DNA of 11,753 bases, taken from Pseudomonadota bacterium (lineage in GTDB: Bacteria; Pseudomonadota; Gammaproteobacteria; UBA6186; Azoamicaceae). Shown here piece by piece: positions 5,592-11,753 of this stretch. The stretch is taken from positions 1 to 11,753 of the forward strand of contig JAJZUR010000041.1 in NCBI GenBank assembly GCA_021848375.1, read 5' to 3'. The notes beneath the pieces were generated by a model that was given only the letters and a program-made list of their open reading frames with translations, ran no database searches and was not told where the DNA came from. Both the position numbers and the translations under genes were made by a program. Every line of letters starts with the position of its first letter. Position 1 is the first letter of the stretch.

Positions 5592-8500
5592 TAATTATTT
5601 TTTCTTTCTTTAGCTTTTTGTTGAAGTTCTGCCAGCGTTTTTTGTGGGGGTGATCCTTGCCCACTTGTTTTTAGTAGAAGTTCTTCTTGTCGAAGTTGTA
5701 TCAATGTTTTAGGTTGAAGCGGTGTGCCCTCTGTAACGGTTCGTGTTGTTTCGCTACGCTTTTGTTTTTCTTCAGAACGCTTCGCTTCTGCTTCTTTAAT
5801 TGCTGTTTGGCTGGCTCCTTTTTTTTGCGCCATTTTTGTTCTAAGTTCTTCGACTTCTTTTAAGCGTTTAGCTTCTTGCTGTGCTGCAACAATTCTAGCT
5901 TGATTGGGATTGGTTTCTTCTATTTTTAGATTTGGTTGCATTTTTTTAGACTCCGCCTCTAACTGTCCTGGTAGGGAAGTAACGGTAGTTGTTGTATTTG
6001 GATCGGGAGTTGATAAGTGCATCAAATCAAAATCCTCTTCAGAGAGAGAGTTATCGTGAGGTTTTTGCGGGGAATTATTGGGAGAAGCAAACCAATTACT
6101 TAAGGTTTTTACGAATGGAATTGAAAGTATAGAATAAGAATTATCTTTAATATGAGGGTTGTTTGTTGTATCTGAGGGATTTGATGCAGGGGTATTTAAC
6201 GATGATTTAACTATTAATTCGTTCCATAATGATATTTCATTTTCAGTAATATTTAACTGGAGTTTTTGGTAATTTTTGTATAACTGCTCTAAATGTTCCA
6301 TTAATTTTTTTTGATTATCTAGACCTATTGTTTGTATTTTTGTAGGTCTTTTTTCAATAATGGTTCGTATCACAATTACGAAATCTGCAAAAAAATTAGG
6401 AGTTTTATTCCAAATAAGTGTTGGATTTACTTTTAACCAAATTTCCAATTGTATTATTGCTGACTCTATGCTCATTAGTGGAAATTGGAGAGGCGCAGGT
6501 GTAGAAGTGGGGATAGTAGAAATAGGAGAAGTGGAAGATGTATTAGAAATTGGCATTGTTTTAGGACCTTGGTTATGAGCAGAATACATGGGAGTTGTTG
6601 GGGTTGTTGGGGTTGAATTAGCGGTTGGCGTAGTTTTCGGAGAACGGAAGGAAACATTGACAGACGATGCTTTTGCTAACGGGGTGATGGTCTTTGTTTT
6701 AAAACTATTTAATTTGTTTTCTAAAATACGGATGATGCCGGTATGCCTGCCTTGTTTTGCCATTTCTAAAAGGGATTTTCCATCCGTTGTTTTAACATCG
6801 ACATTTCCCCCTTTCGCTATAATGAACTTAGCAACCTCTAGGTTTCCTGTTTCAATTGCAATCCAAAGTGGAGTAATACCATTGTTGTCCCTTTGATTAA
6901 TATTGCCTTTACCTTTGTTCAGTAATTTTATGATTTCAATATTATTTTCTTCGTTTGACGATGACGGTGACAATTTTTCCTTTGTTCCAGAGGCTGCATG
7001 CATCGCCGTTCTACCATCTTTATCCATTTGATCTGGTTTGGCATTGGCTATAATTAACGCTTCTACACAGCGAATATGTCCTTTTTGTGCGGCTAAATAC
7101 AGTGGTGTTCTGCCATCTATATCGGCATCATTAACATCAGCACCTTTTGCAAGAAATTCTTCTATTAAACTCCTATATCCTTTTTCGGCTGCTAAACAAA
7201 GCAGACTTTTACCATTTTTTTCTGTTTGGTAAGTAGCACCCCCTTTAAATAAGGCAAGAGCTGCATATTCATGTCCATTAGAAATAGCGTGGTATATCAA
7301 AGAATTACCATTGAATTCTTGATTGGGATCTGCCCCCCCTGCGATCAAGGTTTCTATCATTTCCACGTTACCATGCGTAACGGCTACATATAGGGGTGTT
7401 AATCCATCCTTATCAGCCAGTTTAACATCGGCGCCTGCTTTTACTAATGCTCCTACAGCACTATCAAGCTGATTGAATACATAAGACCAGTTGTCTACCG
7501 CCAAATAAAGCGGGGTCTTTCCGTCTTGATCGGGTTGATTAAGATTAGAACAGTATTTCAGCAAAACAATCATTGCTTGCCCATGTTTTTTGAACGCAGC
7601 ATGGTAAATTAAAGTATTACCGTTGAATACTTGGTTGGGATTAGCACCTCCTGCGATTAATGCTTCTATAGAACGCCCATAACCACCAATCGTAGCCCAA
7701 TAAAGCGGTGTTAATCCATCTTTATCGGTAAGATTAACGTTAGCGCCTGCATTAACTAATTTTTCAACGATGTTTTCTTGACCATATTGTGCAGCAAGAT
7801 GAAGAGGAGTTTTACCCAAATTATCTTGTTTATTCAGTTCAGGACGCGCTTCAAGTAATGCTTCTACAACTTCAAAAGTTTTACTGAGGACGCCAACATG
7901 GAGAGGGGTTTTGCCGGTCTTATCTGCTTGATTGACATCAATAGATGTCTGAAGCAAAATTTTTAATGCTTCAACTTTCCCGCCCTGAGCTGCACAATAA
8001 AGTGGAGTGTACCCATTTTCTGTTAGGTATCTGATGTTTGCGCCTCTTTTGAGTAACACTGATAGTGTTTTAACTTTACCATAATAAGCGGCACCACAAA
8101 GCGGCGTATAACCCTTCACTTCCTGATTAATGTTTGCACCTCCTTCGAGTAATGCCTCAGTTGCCTCGGTATGATCTTGAATAACGGCCAGATAAAGTAG
8201 GGTTTGACCATCTTTAGCCACAATGTTGGTATCAATTTTCCACTCAACTAAGGTTTTTATAACATTTACTTGACCGTTATATACAGGAAGGTAGAGAGCA
8301 GTATGCCCAGATTTATTCACGTGATTAACGTTGGCTTTAGCTTTTAGGAGAACTTCCATCATCGTTATATTATTTTTTCCTGCAGCAAAAAAAAGTGCGG
8401 TATTGCCATCCGATGTTTCGTCATCTACGTTCACACCTTCGTCAAGCAAAATTTGTAATGTTTTTAATTGATCATTTTGTGCGGCAGCGCAGAGTGGCGT

Positions 8501-9199
8501 TATTCCATCATTATTGGCGAGGGTGGGGTTTGCGCCTGCAAGAAGTAAGGCTTTTAATGCCTCGACATTTCCATGACAAGCGGCGGCAAATAGTGGCGTT
8601 TCTCCGTTATCATTTTTTATATTAACATCTGCTCCAGCGGTGAGCAAAATTTCCAAGGCAGATATTTGATTCTTCAATGCTGCAACATATAATGGAGCTT
8701 CTCCAATATTTGGATACTCTTCAAATTTGAAAACCATCCCTCTATCGTCGTAATTTTTCAGATTAACTTCGGCATCCACTTTAAGTAGCAGTTGTATGGC
8801 TGTAATGTGGCCATTCGAAACAGCTTGATATAATGCTGTTTTTCCATTGCGATTATTTATTGTTGCTTTCCAGGTGATTAAAAATTTCATGGTTTCTAAG
8901 TGATTATTAACAGCCGCAACATAAAGCGCAGTGAAACCGTTTTTGTCAGGCATATCAACTTTTGCACGAGCATGAAGTAATAGATTTAAGCATTTTTCAT
9001 ACCCAAAATGCGCTGCTAGGGTTAATGCGGAATACCCTTTTAGAGATTCGGAATATCCGCTCTGTTGAGAGTTTACAGCCGTTACTACTTCTTCGTTGAT
9101 AATAAGAGGATCATGGTAGTGATAAGTCGTGTGGCAAAGGACTAAATCTAGAGCAAGAGGATTATTTTCAATAATAGCCTGAAATAATGGATTACGCAT
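5588..9199 (-). CDS. Large ankyrin-repeat protein with S/T/P linker and coiled-coil tail, candidate secreted effector
   Basis: The 1203-residue protein has no signal peptide or membrane segment. Residues 1-53 are a divergent cap. About 23 ankyrin repeats of 32-33 residues run from 54 to 833 (consensus DGxTPLYxAAxxGxxxxxxxLLxxGANVN). Insertions fall in the fourth (about 148-165), the 17th and the 22nd (about 739-752, Ser/Glu/Asn-rich) units. A Ser/Thr/Pro linker (834-903) and an unassigned helical region (about 904-1000) follow, then a disordered stretch and a charged coiled coil (about 1094-1150). The last 30 residues are polar and contain ELQQKAKERKNNY. Ankyrin arrays bind proteins. With this tail the layout resembles Dot/Icm type IV effectors, but no secretion gene is in the window. 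I start at 9199 because AGGAGGT lies seven bases before it; an ATG 48 bases further out lacks such a site and overlaps the likely promoter. Repeat content and wording of a named effector were not recognised. Confidence 0.9.
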   Translation of the reverse strand: MRNPLFQAIIENNPLALDLVLCHTTYHYHDPLIINEEVVTAVNSQQSGYSESLKGYSALTLAAHFGYEKCLNLLLHARAKVDMPDKNGFTALYVAAVNNHLETMKFLITWKATINNRNGKTALYQAVSNGHITAIQLLLKVDAEVNLKNYDDRGMVFKFEEYPNIGEAPLYVAALKNQISALEILLTAGADVNIKNDNGETPLFAAACHGNVEALKALLLAGANPTLANNDGITPLCAAAQNDQLKTLQILLDEGVNVDDETSDGNTALFFAAGKNNITMMEVLLKAKANVNHVNKSGHTALYLPVYNGQVNVIKTLVEWKIDTNIVAKDGQTLLYLAVIQDHTEATEALLEGGANINQEVKGYTPLCGAAYYGKVKTLSVLLKRGANIRYLTENGYTPLYCAAQGGKVEALKILLQTSIDVNQADKTGKTPLHVGVLSKTFEVVEALLEARPELNKQDNLGKTPLHLAAQYGQENIVEKLVNAGANVNLTDKDGLTPLYWATIGGYGRSIEALIAGGANPNQVFNGNTLIYHAAFKKHGQAMIVLLKYCSNLNQPDQDGKTPLYLAVDNWSYVFNQLDSAVGALVKAGADVKLADKDGLTPLYVAVTHGNVEMIETLIAGGADPNQEFNGNSLIYHAISNGHEYAALALFKGGATYQTEKNGKSLLCLAAEKGYRSLIEEFLAKGADVNDADIDGRTPLYLAAQKGHIRCVEALIIANAKPDQMDKDGRTAMHAASGTKEKLSPSSSNEENNIEIIKLLNKGKGNINQRDNNGITPLWIAIETGNLEVAKFIIAKGGNVDVKTTDGKSLLEMAKQGRHTGIIRILENKLNSFKTKTITPLAKASSVNVSFRSPKTTPTANSTPTTPTTPMYSAHNQGPKTMPISNTSSTSPISTIPTSTPAPLQFPLMSIESAIIQLEIWLKVNPTLIWNKTPNFFADFVIVIRTIIEKRPTKIQTIGLDNQKKLMEHLEQLYKNYQKLQLNITENEISLWNELIVKSSLNTPASNPSDTTNNPHIKDNSYSILSIPFVKTLSNWFASPNNSPQKPHDNSLSEEDFDLMHLSTPDPNTTTTVTSLPGQLEAESKKMQPNLKIEETNPNQARIVAAQQEAKRLKEVEELRTKMAQKKGASQTAIKEAEAKRSEEKQKRSETTRTVTEGTPLQPKTLIQLRQEELLLKTSGQGSPPQKTLAELQQKAKERKNNY
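6591..6617. repeat. 9-base tandem repeat x3 inside the ankyrin gene's linker
   Basis: Three consecutive 9-base units (ggagttgtt, ggggttgtt, ggggttgaa on the plus strand) encode the Thr/Pro-rich part of the linker, where the protein reads STPTTPTTP. The unit is a multiple of three, so gain or loss of a copy would keep the frame. Such a tract is a plausible site of length variation between strains. Confidence 0.6.
7217..7819 (-). repeat. Duplicated block of three ankyrin repeats
   Basis: Protein residues 461-558 (DNA 7526-7819) and 559-661 (7217-7525) are two adjacent copies of a three-repeat unit. Shared wording includes GKTPLxLA, then LVxAGAxVxLxDKDGLTPLY, then EALIAGGANPNQVF versus ETLIAGGADPNQEF, then NGN(T/S)LIYHA. 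Both copies have the same one-residue-short repeat ending NQxF. The second copy carries an extra six residues (about 569-580, around DNWSYVFNQLDSA). The order of matches shows duplication of a block rather than independent single repeats. Confidence 0.75.
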
Positions 9200-9205
9200 A
9201 AACTT

Positions 9206-9212
9206 TACCTCC
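9206..9212 (-). promoter_or_regulatory. Ribosome binding site that fixes the ankyrin start
   Basis: The minus strand reads AGGAGGT followed by AAAGTTT and ATG at 9199. This is a near-consensus Shine-Dalgarno sequence at seven bases, and it favours this start over the in-frame ATG further upstream at 9247. Confidence 0.85.
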
Positions 9213-9242
9213 TGTAAACTTATTATTAAACGATCATAACGA

Positions 9243-9272
9243 AGCATGACAGAATATAAGGCTGCGAGTCAA
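9243..9272 (-). promoter_or_regulatory. Candidate promoter of the ankyrin gene
   Basis: On the minus strand TTGACT (9272-9267) is followed after 18 bases by CATGCT (9248-9243), itself preceded by TGT as in an extended -10. The -35 matches five of six consensus bases and the -10 only three. A transcript from here would have an untranslated leader of about 35-40 bases before ATG 9199. Confidence 0.4.
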
Positions 9273-9276
9273 TAGT

Positions 9277-9294
9277 TTAATAAGCGCTAATTAA
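9277..9294. promoter_or_regulatory. 18-base near-perfect palindrome, candidate operator upstream of the ankyrin promoter
   Basis: TTAATAAGCGCTAATTAA is symmetric except for one A/A pair. It lies four bases upstream of the candidate -35 of the ankyrin gene, a normal place for a dimeric regulator. Read on the minus strand with one more base it is also a loose PmrA-box fit (gTTAATtag-CG-cTTATTaa). No regulator gene is in the window. Confidence 0.4.
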
Positions 9295-9372
9295 CAGGCG
9301 TGTTTTCCAAAATAACGTCTGACAAAAAACCAACAAATTTTGAAATGCTGTATTTGTATCACATTAAGGGCT

Positions 9373-9403
9373 GGGTAATGAAACATTACCCGTTTCGTGA
9401 AAC
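9373..9403. promoter_or_regulatory. Two adjacent perfect stem-loops
   Basis: GGGTAATG-AAA-CATTACCC (9373-9391) is an 8-bp stem with a 3-base loop. It is followed immediately by GTTTC-GT-GAAAC (9392-9403). Neither is followed by a T run on either strand, so they do not look like terminators. They could be DNA operator sites or RNA structures in the MFS leader. Confidence 0.5.
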
Positions 9404-9434
9404 AAAATGGGGGGGTTATTATTTTAATGATTGA
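9378..9434 (+). promoter_or_regulatory. Possible leader-peptide ORF upstream of the MFS gene
   Basis: AAGGG (9366-9370) stands seven bases before ATG 9378, which opens an 18-codon frame, MKHYPFRETKWGGYYFND, ending in TGA 9432-9434. Six of 18 residues are aromatic (Tyr4, Phe6, Trp11, Tyr14, Tyr15, Phe16), and the distance to the MFS start is about 150 bases. This is the size and composition of an attenuator leader peptide. The start codon lies in the 5' arm of the first stem-loop. A frame this short can arise by chance. Confidence 0.25.
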
Positions 9435-9570
9435 CAAAACACTCTATGGGTTTATCAGAGGGTGTTATCAGTAGGCCATGCAGAAAAACCCCTTTACATA
9501 GGGATATCCCTTATTGCAAACTGAGAAAACGAGCATCTTAGTTGTTGTGCTCAATAAAGAATATCAATAC

Positions 9571-9576
9571 GGGGAG
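9571..9576 (+). promoter_or_regulatory. Ribosome binding site of the MFS gene
   Basis: GGGGAG lies eight bases before ATG 9585 and supports that start. Confidence 0.7.
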
Positions 9577-9584
9577 TATCACTG

Positions 9585-10922
9585 ATGAGCACGGGTAATG
9601 CTACTTTTTCTGGTTCAATAGCGGTTCCAACGGCGAGAGAAAAGGCATATCTCCTGAGGGCTTGCCTCATTTGGGGGTTGGCAGCCCTTTTTTACTTTTA
9701 CGATAACCTCTTACAAGTCTCTCCGAGTGCGATGAAGCCTGAGCTTTCATTGGCTTTTGCGAGGCAGGCCGAGCAGTTCGGTAGTCTTTCCGCCTATTGT
9801 TTATATGCGTATGGTTTGATGCAGATCCCCGCTGGGCTTTTGATGGATAGATTTGGTCCGCGCCGTATATTAACCCTTGCTTGTGCCTTTTGCAGTATCG
9901 GTAGTCTGATATTTGGCATCGCTACGACCTTAGTAGAGGCGAAAATTGGGCGAGTCATGATCGGGATAGGCGCATCCTTTGCCTTTGTTGGTTGTTTAAA
10001 GATCATTGGCCAGTGGTTCCCCGCCAAGCGATTCGCCTTGGTCGCAGGACTTACGGTCACCATTGGATTTTTAGGCGCTGCTTTTGGTTTATCCATGGTA
10101 ACGGGGGTAGTTGAAACCTTCGGCTGGCGTCACAGTATGTTATATGGTGGTGTATTCGGATTAGTACTCAGCATTTTTTTATGGTCAATTATCCGAGACA
10201 AATCAACTTTGGAAGAAGACGATTTTAACTCGGATCTTTTGACAAAATCTTCCCAAACAGCCCATAAAATTTTTCAAGGTCTATTGGAAGTCGTTAAACA
10301 TAAACAAACCTGGATCGCCGCGTTATATGCCGGCTTAATGTTTGTACCAACCTTAGCTTTTGGCGGATTATGGGGTGTTCCCTTTTTAGTGGAAGCTCAT
10401 GGATTTGATCGCGCGAGCGCCGGGCTTTGCATTTCTTTAATTTATGTCGGATGGATGTGCGGTTGCCCAATCTGGGGATTTATCTCTGATTATATCCAAC
10501 GTCGAAATTTGCCCATGTTGATTGCGACCATTATTACATTGCTAAATTGTATTGCTGTTATTTATTTAGATCATTTACCGATCCAAATCTTAGGGACACT
10601 ATTATTTACCTTAGGGTTTTTTTCCAGCGGATTTTTATTGGCCTTTGCGGTGATACAAGAAAGCAATCGTAGAGAAACCGCAGGTACCGCTATAGGCTTT
10701 ACCAATGCGTTAAATACGTTATGGGGCGCGCTTGCGCAACCTGTGATAGGTAAAATCTTAGATTTGAACAGCGTAGTCGTAATTCATCAAGAAACCGGGG
10801 AAAGGATATTTAACCTTGCTCAATATCAAGAAGCATTATTGTTTTTACCGATTGCGTTGGCGTTATCTTTGGGATTGCTTTGTTTTTTAAAAGAAACGAA
10901 TTGTCGACCTATAAGCAATTGA
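9585..10922 (+). CDS. Major facilitator superfamily transporter, substrate unknown
   Basis: MFS carriers move small solutes across the inner membrane, usually by proton coupling. The 445-residue protein shows about 12 hydrophobic segments in two halves (first half about 24-205, second about 243-436). They are joined by a charged cytoplasmic loop (about 204-240). The family's motif A is present between helices 2 and 3: GLLMDRFGPRR (84-94), with a weaker counterpart GFISDYIQRR (298-307) in the second half. The wording ETAGTAIGFTNALNTLWG (364-381) recalls MFS proteins of Legionella and Coxiella, some of which (Pht family) import amino acids. I cannot assign a substrate. The start is fixed by GGGGAG. 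It is preceded by a long structured leader that may regulate it. Nothing suggests truncation, and no strong terminator follows. Confidence 0.9.
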   Translation: MSTGNATFSGSIAVPTAREKAYLLRACLIWGLAALFYFYDNLLQVSPSAMKPELSLAFARQAEQFGSLSAYCLYAYGLMQIPAGLLMDRFGPRRILTLACAFCSIGSLIFGIATTLVEAKIGRVMIGIGASFAFVGCLKIIGQWFPAKRFALVAGLTVTIGFLGAAFGLSMVTGVVETFGWRHSMLYGGVFGLVLSIFLWSIIRDKSTLEEDDFNSDLLTKSSQTAHKIFQGLLEVVKHKQTWIAALYAGLMFVPTLAFGGLWGVPFLVEAHGFDRASAGLCISLIYVGWMCGCPIWGFISDYIQRRNLPMLIATIITLLNCIAVIYLDHLPIQILGTLLFTLGFFSSGFLLAFAVIQESNRRETAGTAIGFTNALNTLWGALAQPVIGKILDLNSVVVIHQETGERIFNLAQYQEALLFLPIALALSLGLLCFLKETNCRPISN

Positions 10923-10962
10923 CGTTAATATATCCCGCATTCTAGAAGGGTCGTCCTAATAG

Positions 10963-10995
10963 TTGACAAATAATATCGTTGTGATAGTGTATAAC
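10963..10995 (+). promoter_or_regulatory. Candidate promoter of the small coiled-coil gene
   Basis: A consensus -35, TTGACA (10963-10968), is followed by GATAGT (10983-10988) at 14 bases and TATAAC (10990-10995) at 21 bases. Neither spacing is ideal, but the combination lies 70-100 bases upstream of ATG 11065, in intergenic DNA. Confidence 0.35.
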
Positions 10996-11010
10996 CATCA
11001 AATTAAGGTT

Positions 11011-11031
11011 AGGATAGTCGCTGTCTATCCT
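11011..11031 (+). promoter_or_regulatory. Stem-loop in the leader of the small coiled-coil gene
   Basis: AGGATAG (11011-11017) and CTATCCT (11025-11031) form a perfect 7-bp stem with a 7-base loop, followed by the pyrimidine-rich TCCTTTATT. It could be a weak terminator for the MFS transcript or a 5' leader structure of the next gene. The stem is too AT-rich and the T run too broken to call a terminator firmly. Confidence 0.35.
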
Positions 11032-11064
11032 TCCTTTATTAAACTAAACAATGAGGTAAGGACG

Positions 11065-11352
11065 ATGGCTATAAATATAGAAAAAATTGAAAATGATCAA
11101 CCTAACCCAACGCTTCAATTATTGTATGAAGCGCAAAAAAAGAGAAAGGAACTGGAGGCTAAAATAGCGCACGCAAACCAAGGATTACTCCACGCGATAG
11201 CAGATAGAAAAGCAGCTGAAACAAGAAATAGAATGGCATCGGAAACATTAACTGAGGCACTCCAACGGACAAAAGTTGCAGAGGATGATCTGAACGCCGT
11301 AAGGGGTTTATCAGGTGGAAGCGATAGTATTCTCAACAAACCCAGCCTTTAA
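11065..11352 (+). CDS. Small coiled-coil protein of unknown function
   Basis: I do not recognise this 95-residue protein. It has no signal peptide or membrane segment. After a polar N-terminus, residues about 17-78 form a charged, Ala/Glu/Lys-rich helix with heptad character (EAQKKRKELEAKIAHANQ, then RKAAETRNRMASETLTEAL). It ends in a Gly/Ser-rich tail, GLSGGSDSILNKPSL. ATG 11065 is chosen because GAGGT lies seven bases upstream (in ATGAGGTAAGGACG). A longer reading from TTG 10963 would start inside the -35 box. It stands alone, 142 bases after the MFS gene, with its own promoter-like sequence, and converges with another coiled-coil gene. The small size, soluble helix and polar tail could fit a secreted effector or a scaffold, but this is speculation. 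Confidence 0.7.
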   Translation: MAINIEKIENDQPNPTLQLLYEAQKKRKELEAKIAHANQGLLHAIADRKAAETRNRMASETLTEALQRTKVAEDDLNAVRGLSGGSDSILNKPSL

Positions 11353-11450
11353 TTATGATTAATGTGGCGAAAGCCCTATAGACCGATGAGCAGAGAGATT
11401 TTTTTGAGTTGAGAATCTGCCATCAACGTTATTCATGAAGTTCGGAATAG
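11353..11450. other. Short convergent intergenic gap, no clear terminator
   Basis: Between the two convergent coiled-coil genes there is a small GGC-GAAA-GCC hairpin (11365-11374), and a GCAGA/TCTGC pair (11390-11394 and 11416-11420) flanks a T7 run (11399-11405). The T run is inside the loop rather than after a stem, so I do not call a terminator. Confidence 0.4.
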
Positions 11451-11753
11451 TTAGAATTTTCTTGTTTTTCTGGCGTCAGCAACAGTGCCCCGTTGTGCTG
11501 GGCCAGACTGAGATGAGGTAGACGGCTGTTGTTGCAGGCTTCTTAGACGGTCTGCTTCTTCCCTTGCTTCTTTTTCTCTTGCCAATGCTGCTTGTGCGGC
11601 TCTTTCTTTTTCTTCTGCTTCTTTTTTATTTTGTTCAGCTCTTTCATGTTCAAGGCGCGCTCTTTCTAGAACTGCCTCATGTTGTTCCTCCAGCATTCTA
11701 TTCAACTTCTGTTCTAATTCTAACTTATGTTTAAGTTCTTCCTCTCTCTTTCT
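11451..11753 (-). CDS. C-terminal end of a coiled-coil protein, cut by the window edge
   Basis: The frame is open from the right edge to TAA at 11451, giving the last 100 residues of a longer protein. The in-frame TTG at 11705 is not a real start: upstream codons continue the same helix (RKREEELKHKLELEQKL) with no stop. The visible part is a long, highly charged coiled coil rich in Glu, Arg, Ala and Lys (EEQHEAVLERARLEHERAEQ and following). A low-complexity tail follows (QQQPSTSSQSGPAQRG), then a basic end, DARKTRKF. The helix-plus-polar-tail layout resembles the C-terminus of the ankyrin protein in this window. Function cannot be told from this part. It converges with the 95-residue coiled-coil gene. 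Confidence 0.75.
   Translation of the reverse strand, partial: RKREEELKHKLELEQKLNRMLEEQHEAVLERARLEHERAEQNKKEAEEKERAAQAALAREKEAREEADRLRSLQQQPSTSSQSGPAQRGTVADARKTRKF

Larger units (their letters stand above)
9200..9584. promoter_or_regulatory. 385-base divergent regulatory region between ankyrin and MFS genes
   Basis: No sizeable gene is seen here. It holds, in order: the ankyrin ribosome site, a candidate minus-strand promoter (9243-9272) and an 18-base palindrome (9277-9294). These are followed by two adjacent perfect stem-loops (9373-9403) and an 18-codon ORF that begins inside the first stem (9378-9434). Beyond them are a G7 run (9409-9415), a TTGACA at 9431-9436, a TTATCAG direct repeat (9452 and 9466), competing CCCT/AGGG pairings (9490-9511) and the MFS ribosome site. 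The density of symmetric sequence suggests regulated expression of one or both genes. Confidence 0.6.

Noticed and set aside
5900..9199. Regular spacing near 99 bases, suggestive of a repeat array
   Set aside because: The period equals the 33-residue ankyrin unit read on the minus strand and is coding. There are no identical short repeats with unique spacers as in CRISPR.
9200..9247. Longer ankyrin start at 9247 adding 16 residues
   Set aside because: It lacks a ribosome site and overlaps the candidate -10, while AGGAGGT stands correctly before ATG 9199.
9373..9403. Stem-loops as an intrinsic terminator
   Set aside because: Neither strand has a T run after the stems, and the site is upstream of both divergent genes.
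10963..11064. N-terminal extension of the small coiled-coil protein from TTG 10963
   Set aside because: The TTG is part of TTGACA, a -35-like box, and has no ribosome site. ATG 11065 has GAGGT at good spacing.
11390..11420. Terminator between the convergent coiled-coil genes
   Set aside because: The T7 run lies in the loop between GCAGA and TCTGC rather than after a stem, so it does not fit an intrinsic terminator on either strand.

Overview
The window looks like a chromosomal segment from a host-associated gammaproteobacterium of the Legionellales (Legionella/Coxiella/Berkiella/Aquicella-like). This is an inference from gene content: a short-form TrhO, a gammaproteobacterial-type LysA, a large ankyrin-repeat protein with a polar coiled-coil tail, a Sel1-repeat lipoprotein, an MFS carrier and moderately AT-rich DNA. 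No rRNA, tRNA, transposase, integrase or CRISPR array is visible.

Layout. Bases 1-55 hold a REP-like palindrome and the edge of an oppositely oriented partner. Bases 124-933 hold a plus-strand exported protein of unknown role. Its signal-peptide coding sequence is intact but is cut off from every usual start codon by a TAG at codon 2. Bases 914-3753 are a minus-strand run transcribed plsC-like acyltransferase -> lysA -> trhO (gaps of 27 and 59 bases). Its end overlaps the first gene tail to tail. From a shared 116-base divergent region, a plus-strand Sel1-repeat lipoprotein (3870-5591) is read away from the acyltransferase. It converges on a 1203-residue ankyrin protein (minus, 5588-9199), and both stop codons lie inside one TTAA. 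A 385-base divergent regulatory region (9200-9584) separates the ankyrin gene from an MFS transporter (9585-10922). It carries palindromes, stem-loops, repeats and a possible aromatic-rich leader ORF. Then come a 95-residue coiled-coil protein (11065-11352) and, on the minus strand, the C-terminal end of another coiled-coil protein running off the right edge (11451-11753).

How the parts fit. The left half is largely housekeeping: lysine biosynthesis from diaminopimelate, phospholipid acylation and tRNA wobble-uridine hydroxylation. The right half is accessory in character. It has a Sel1 lipoprotein, an ankyrin protein with the architecture of a Dot/Icm-type secreted effector, a nutrient-carrier-like MFS protein and two small or partial coiled-coil proteins. 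A PmrA-box-like direct repeat upstream of the Sel1 gene, and a weaker one upstream of the ankyrin gene, suggest they could share virulence-type control, but this is unproven.

The most notable observations are: the disrupted start of the first gene and its apparent loss of active-site histidines relative to TraB/ChaN-like proteins; a three-repeat segmental duplication inside the ankyrin array; and the structured, possibly attenuator-like leader of the MFS gene. No complete novel multi-gene system could be demonstrated from the sequence alone.
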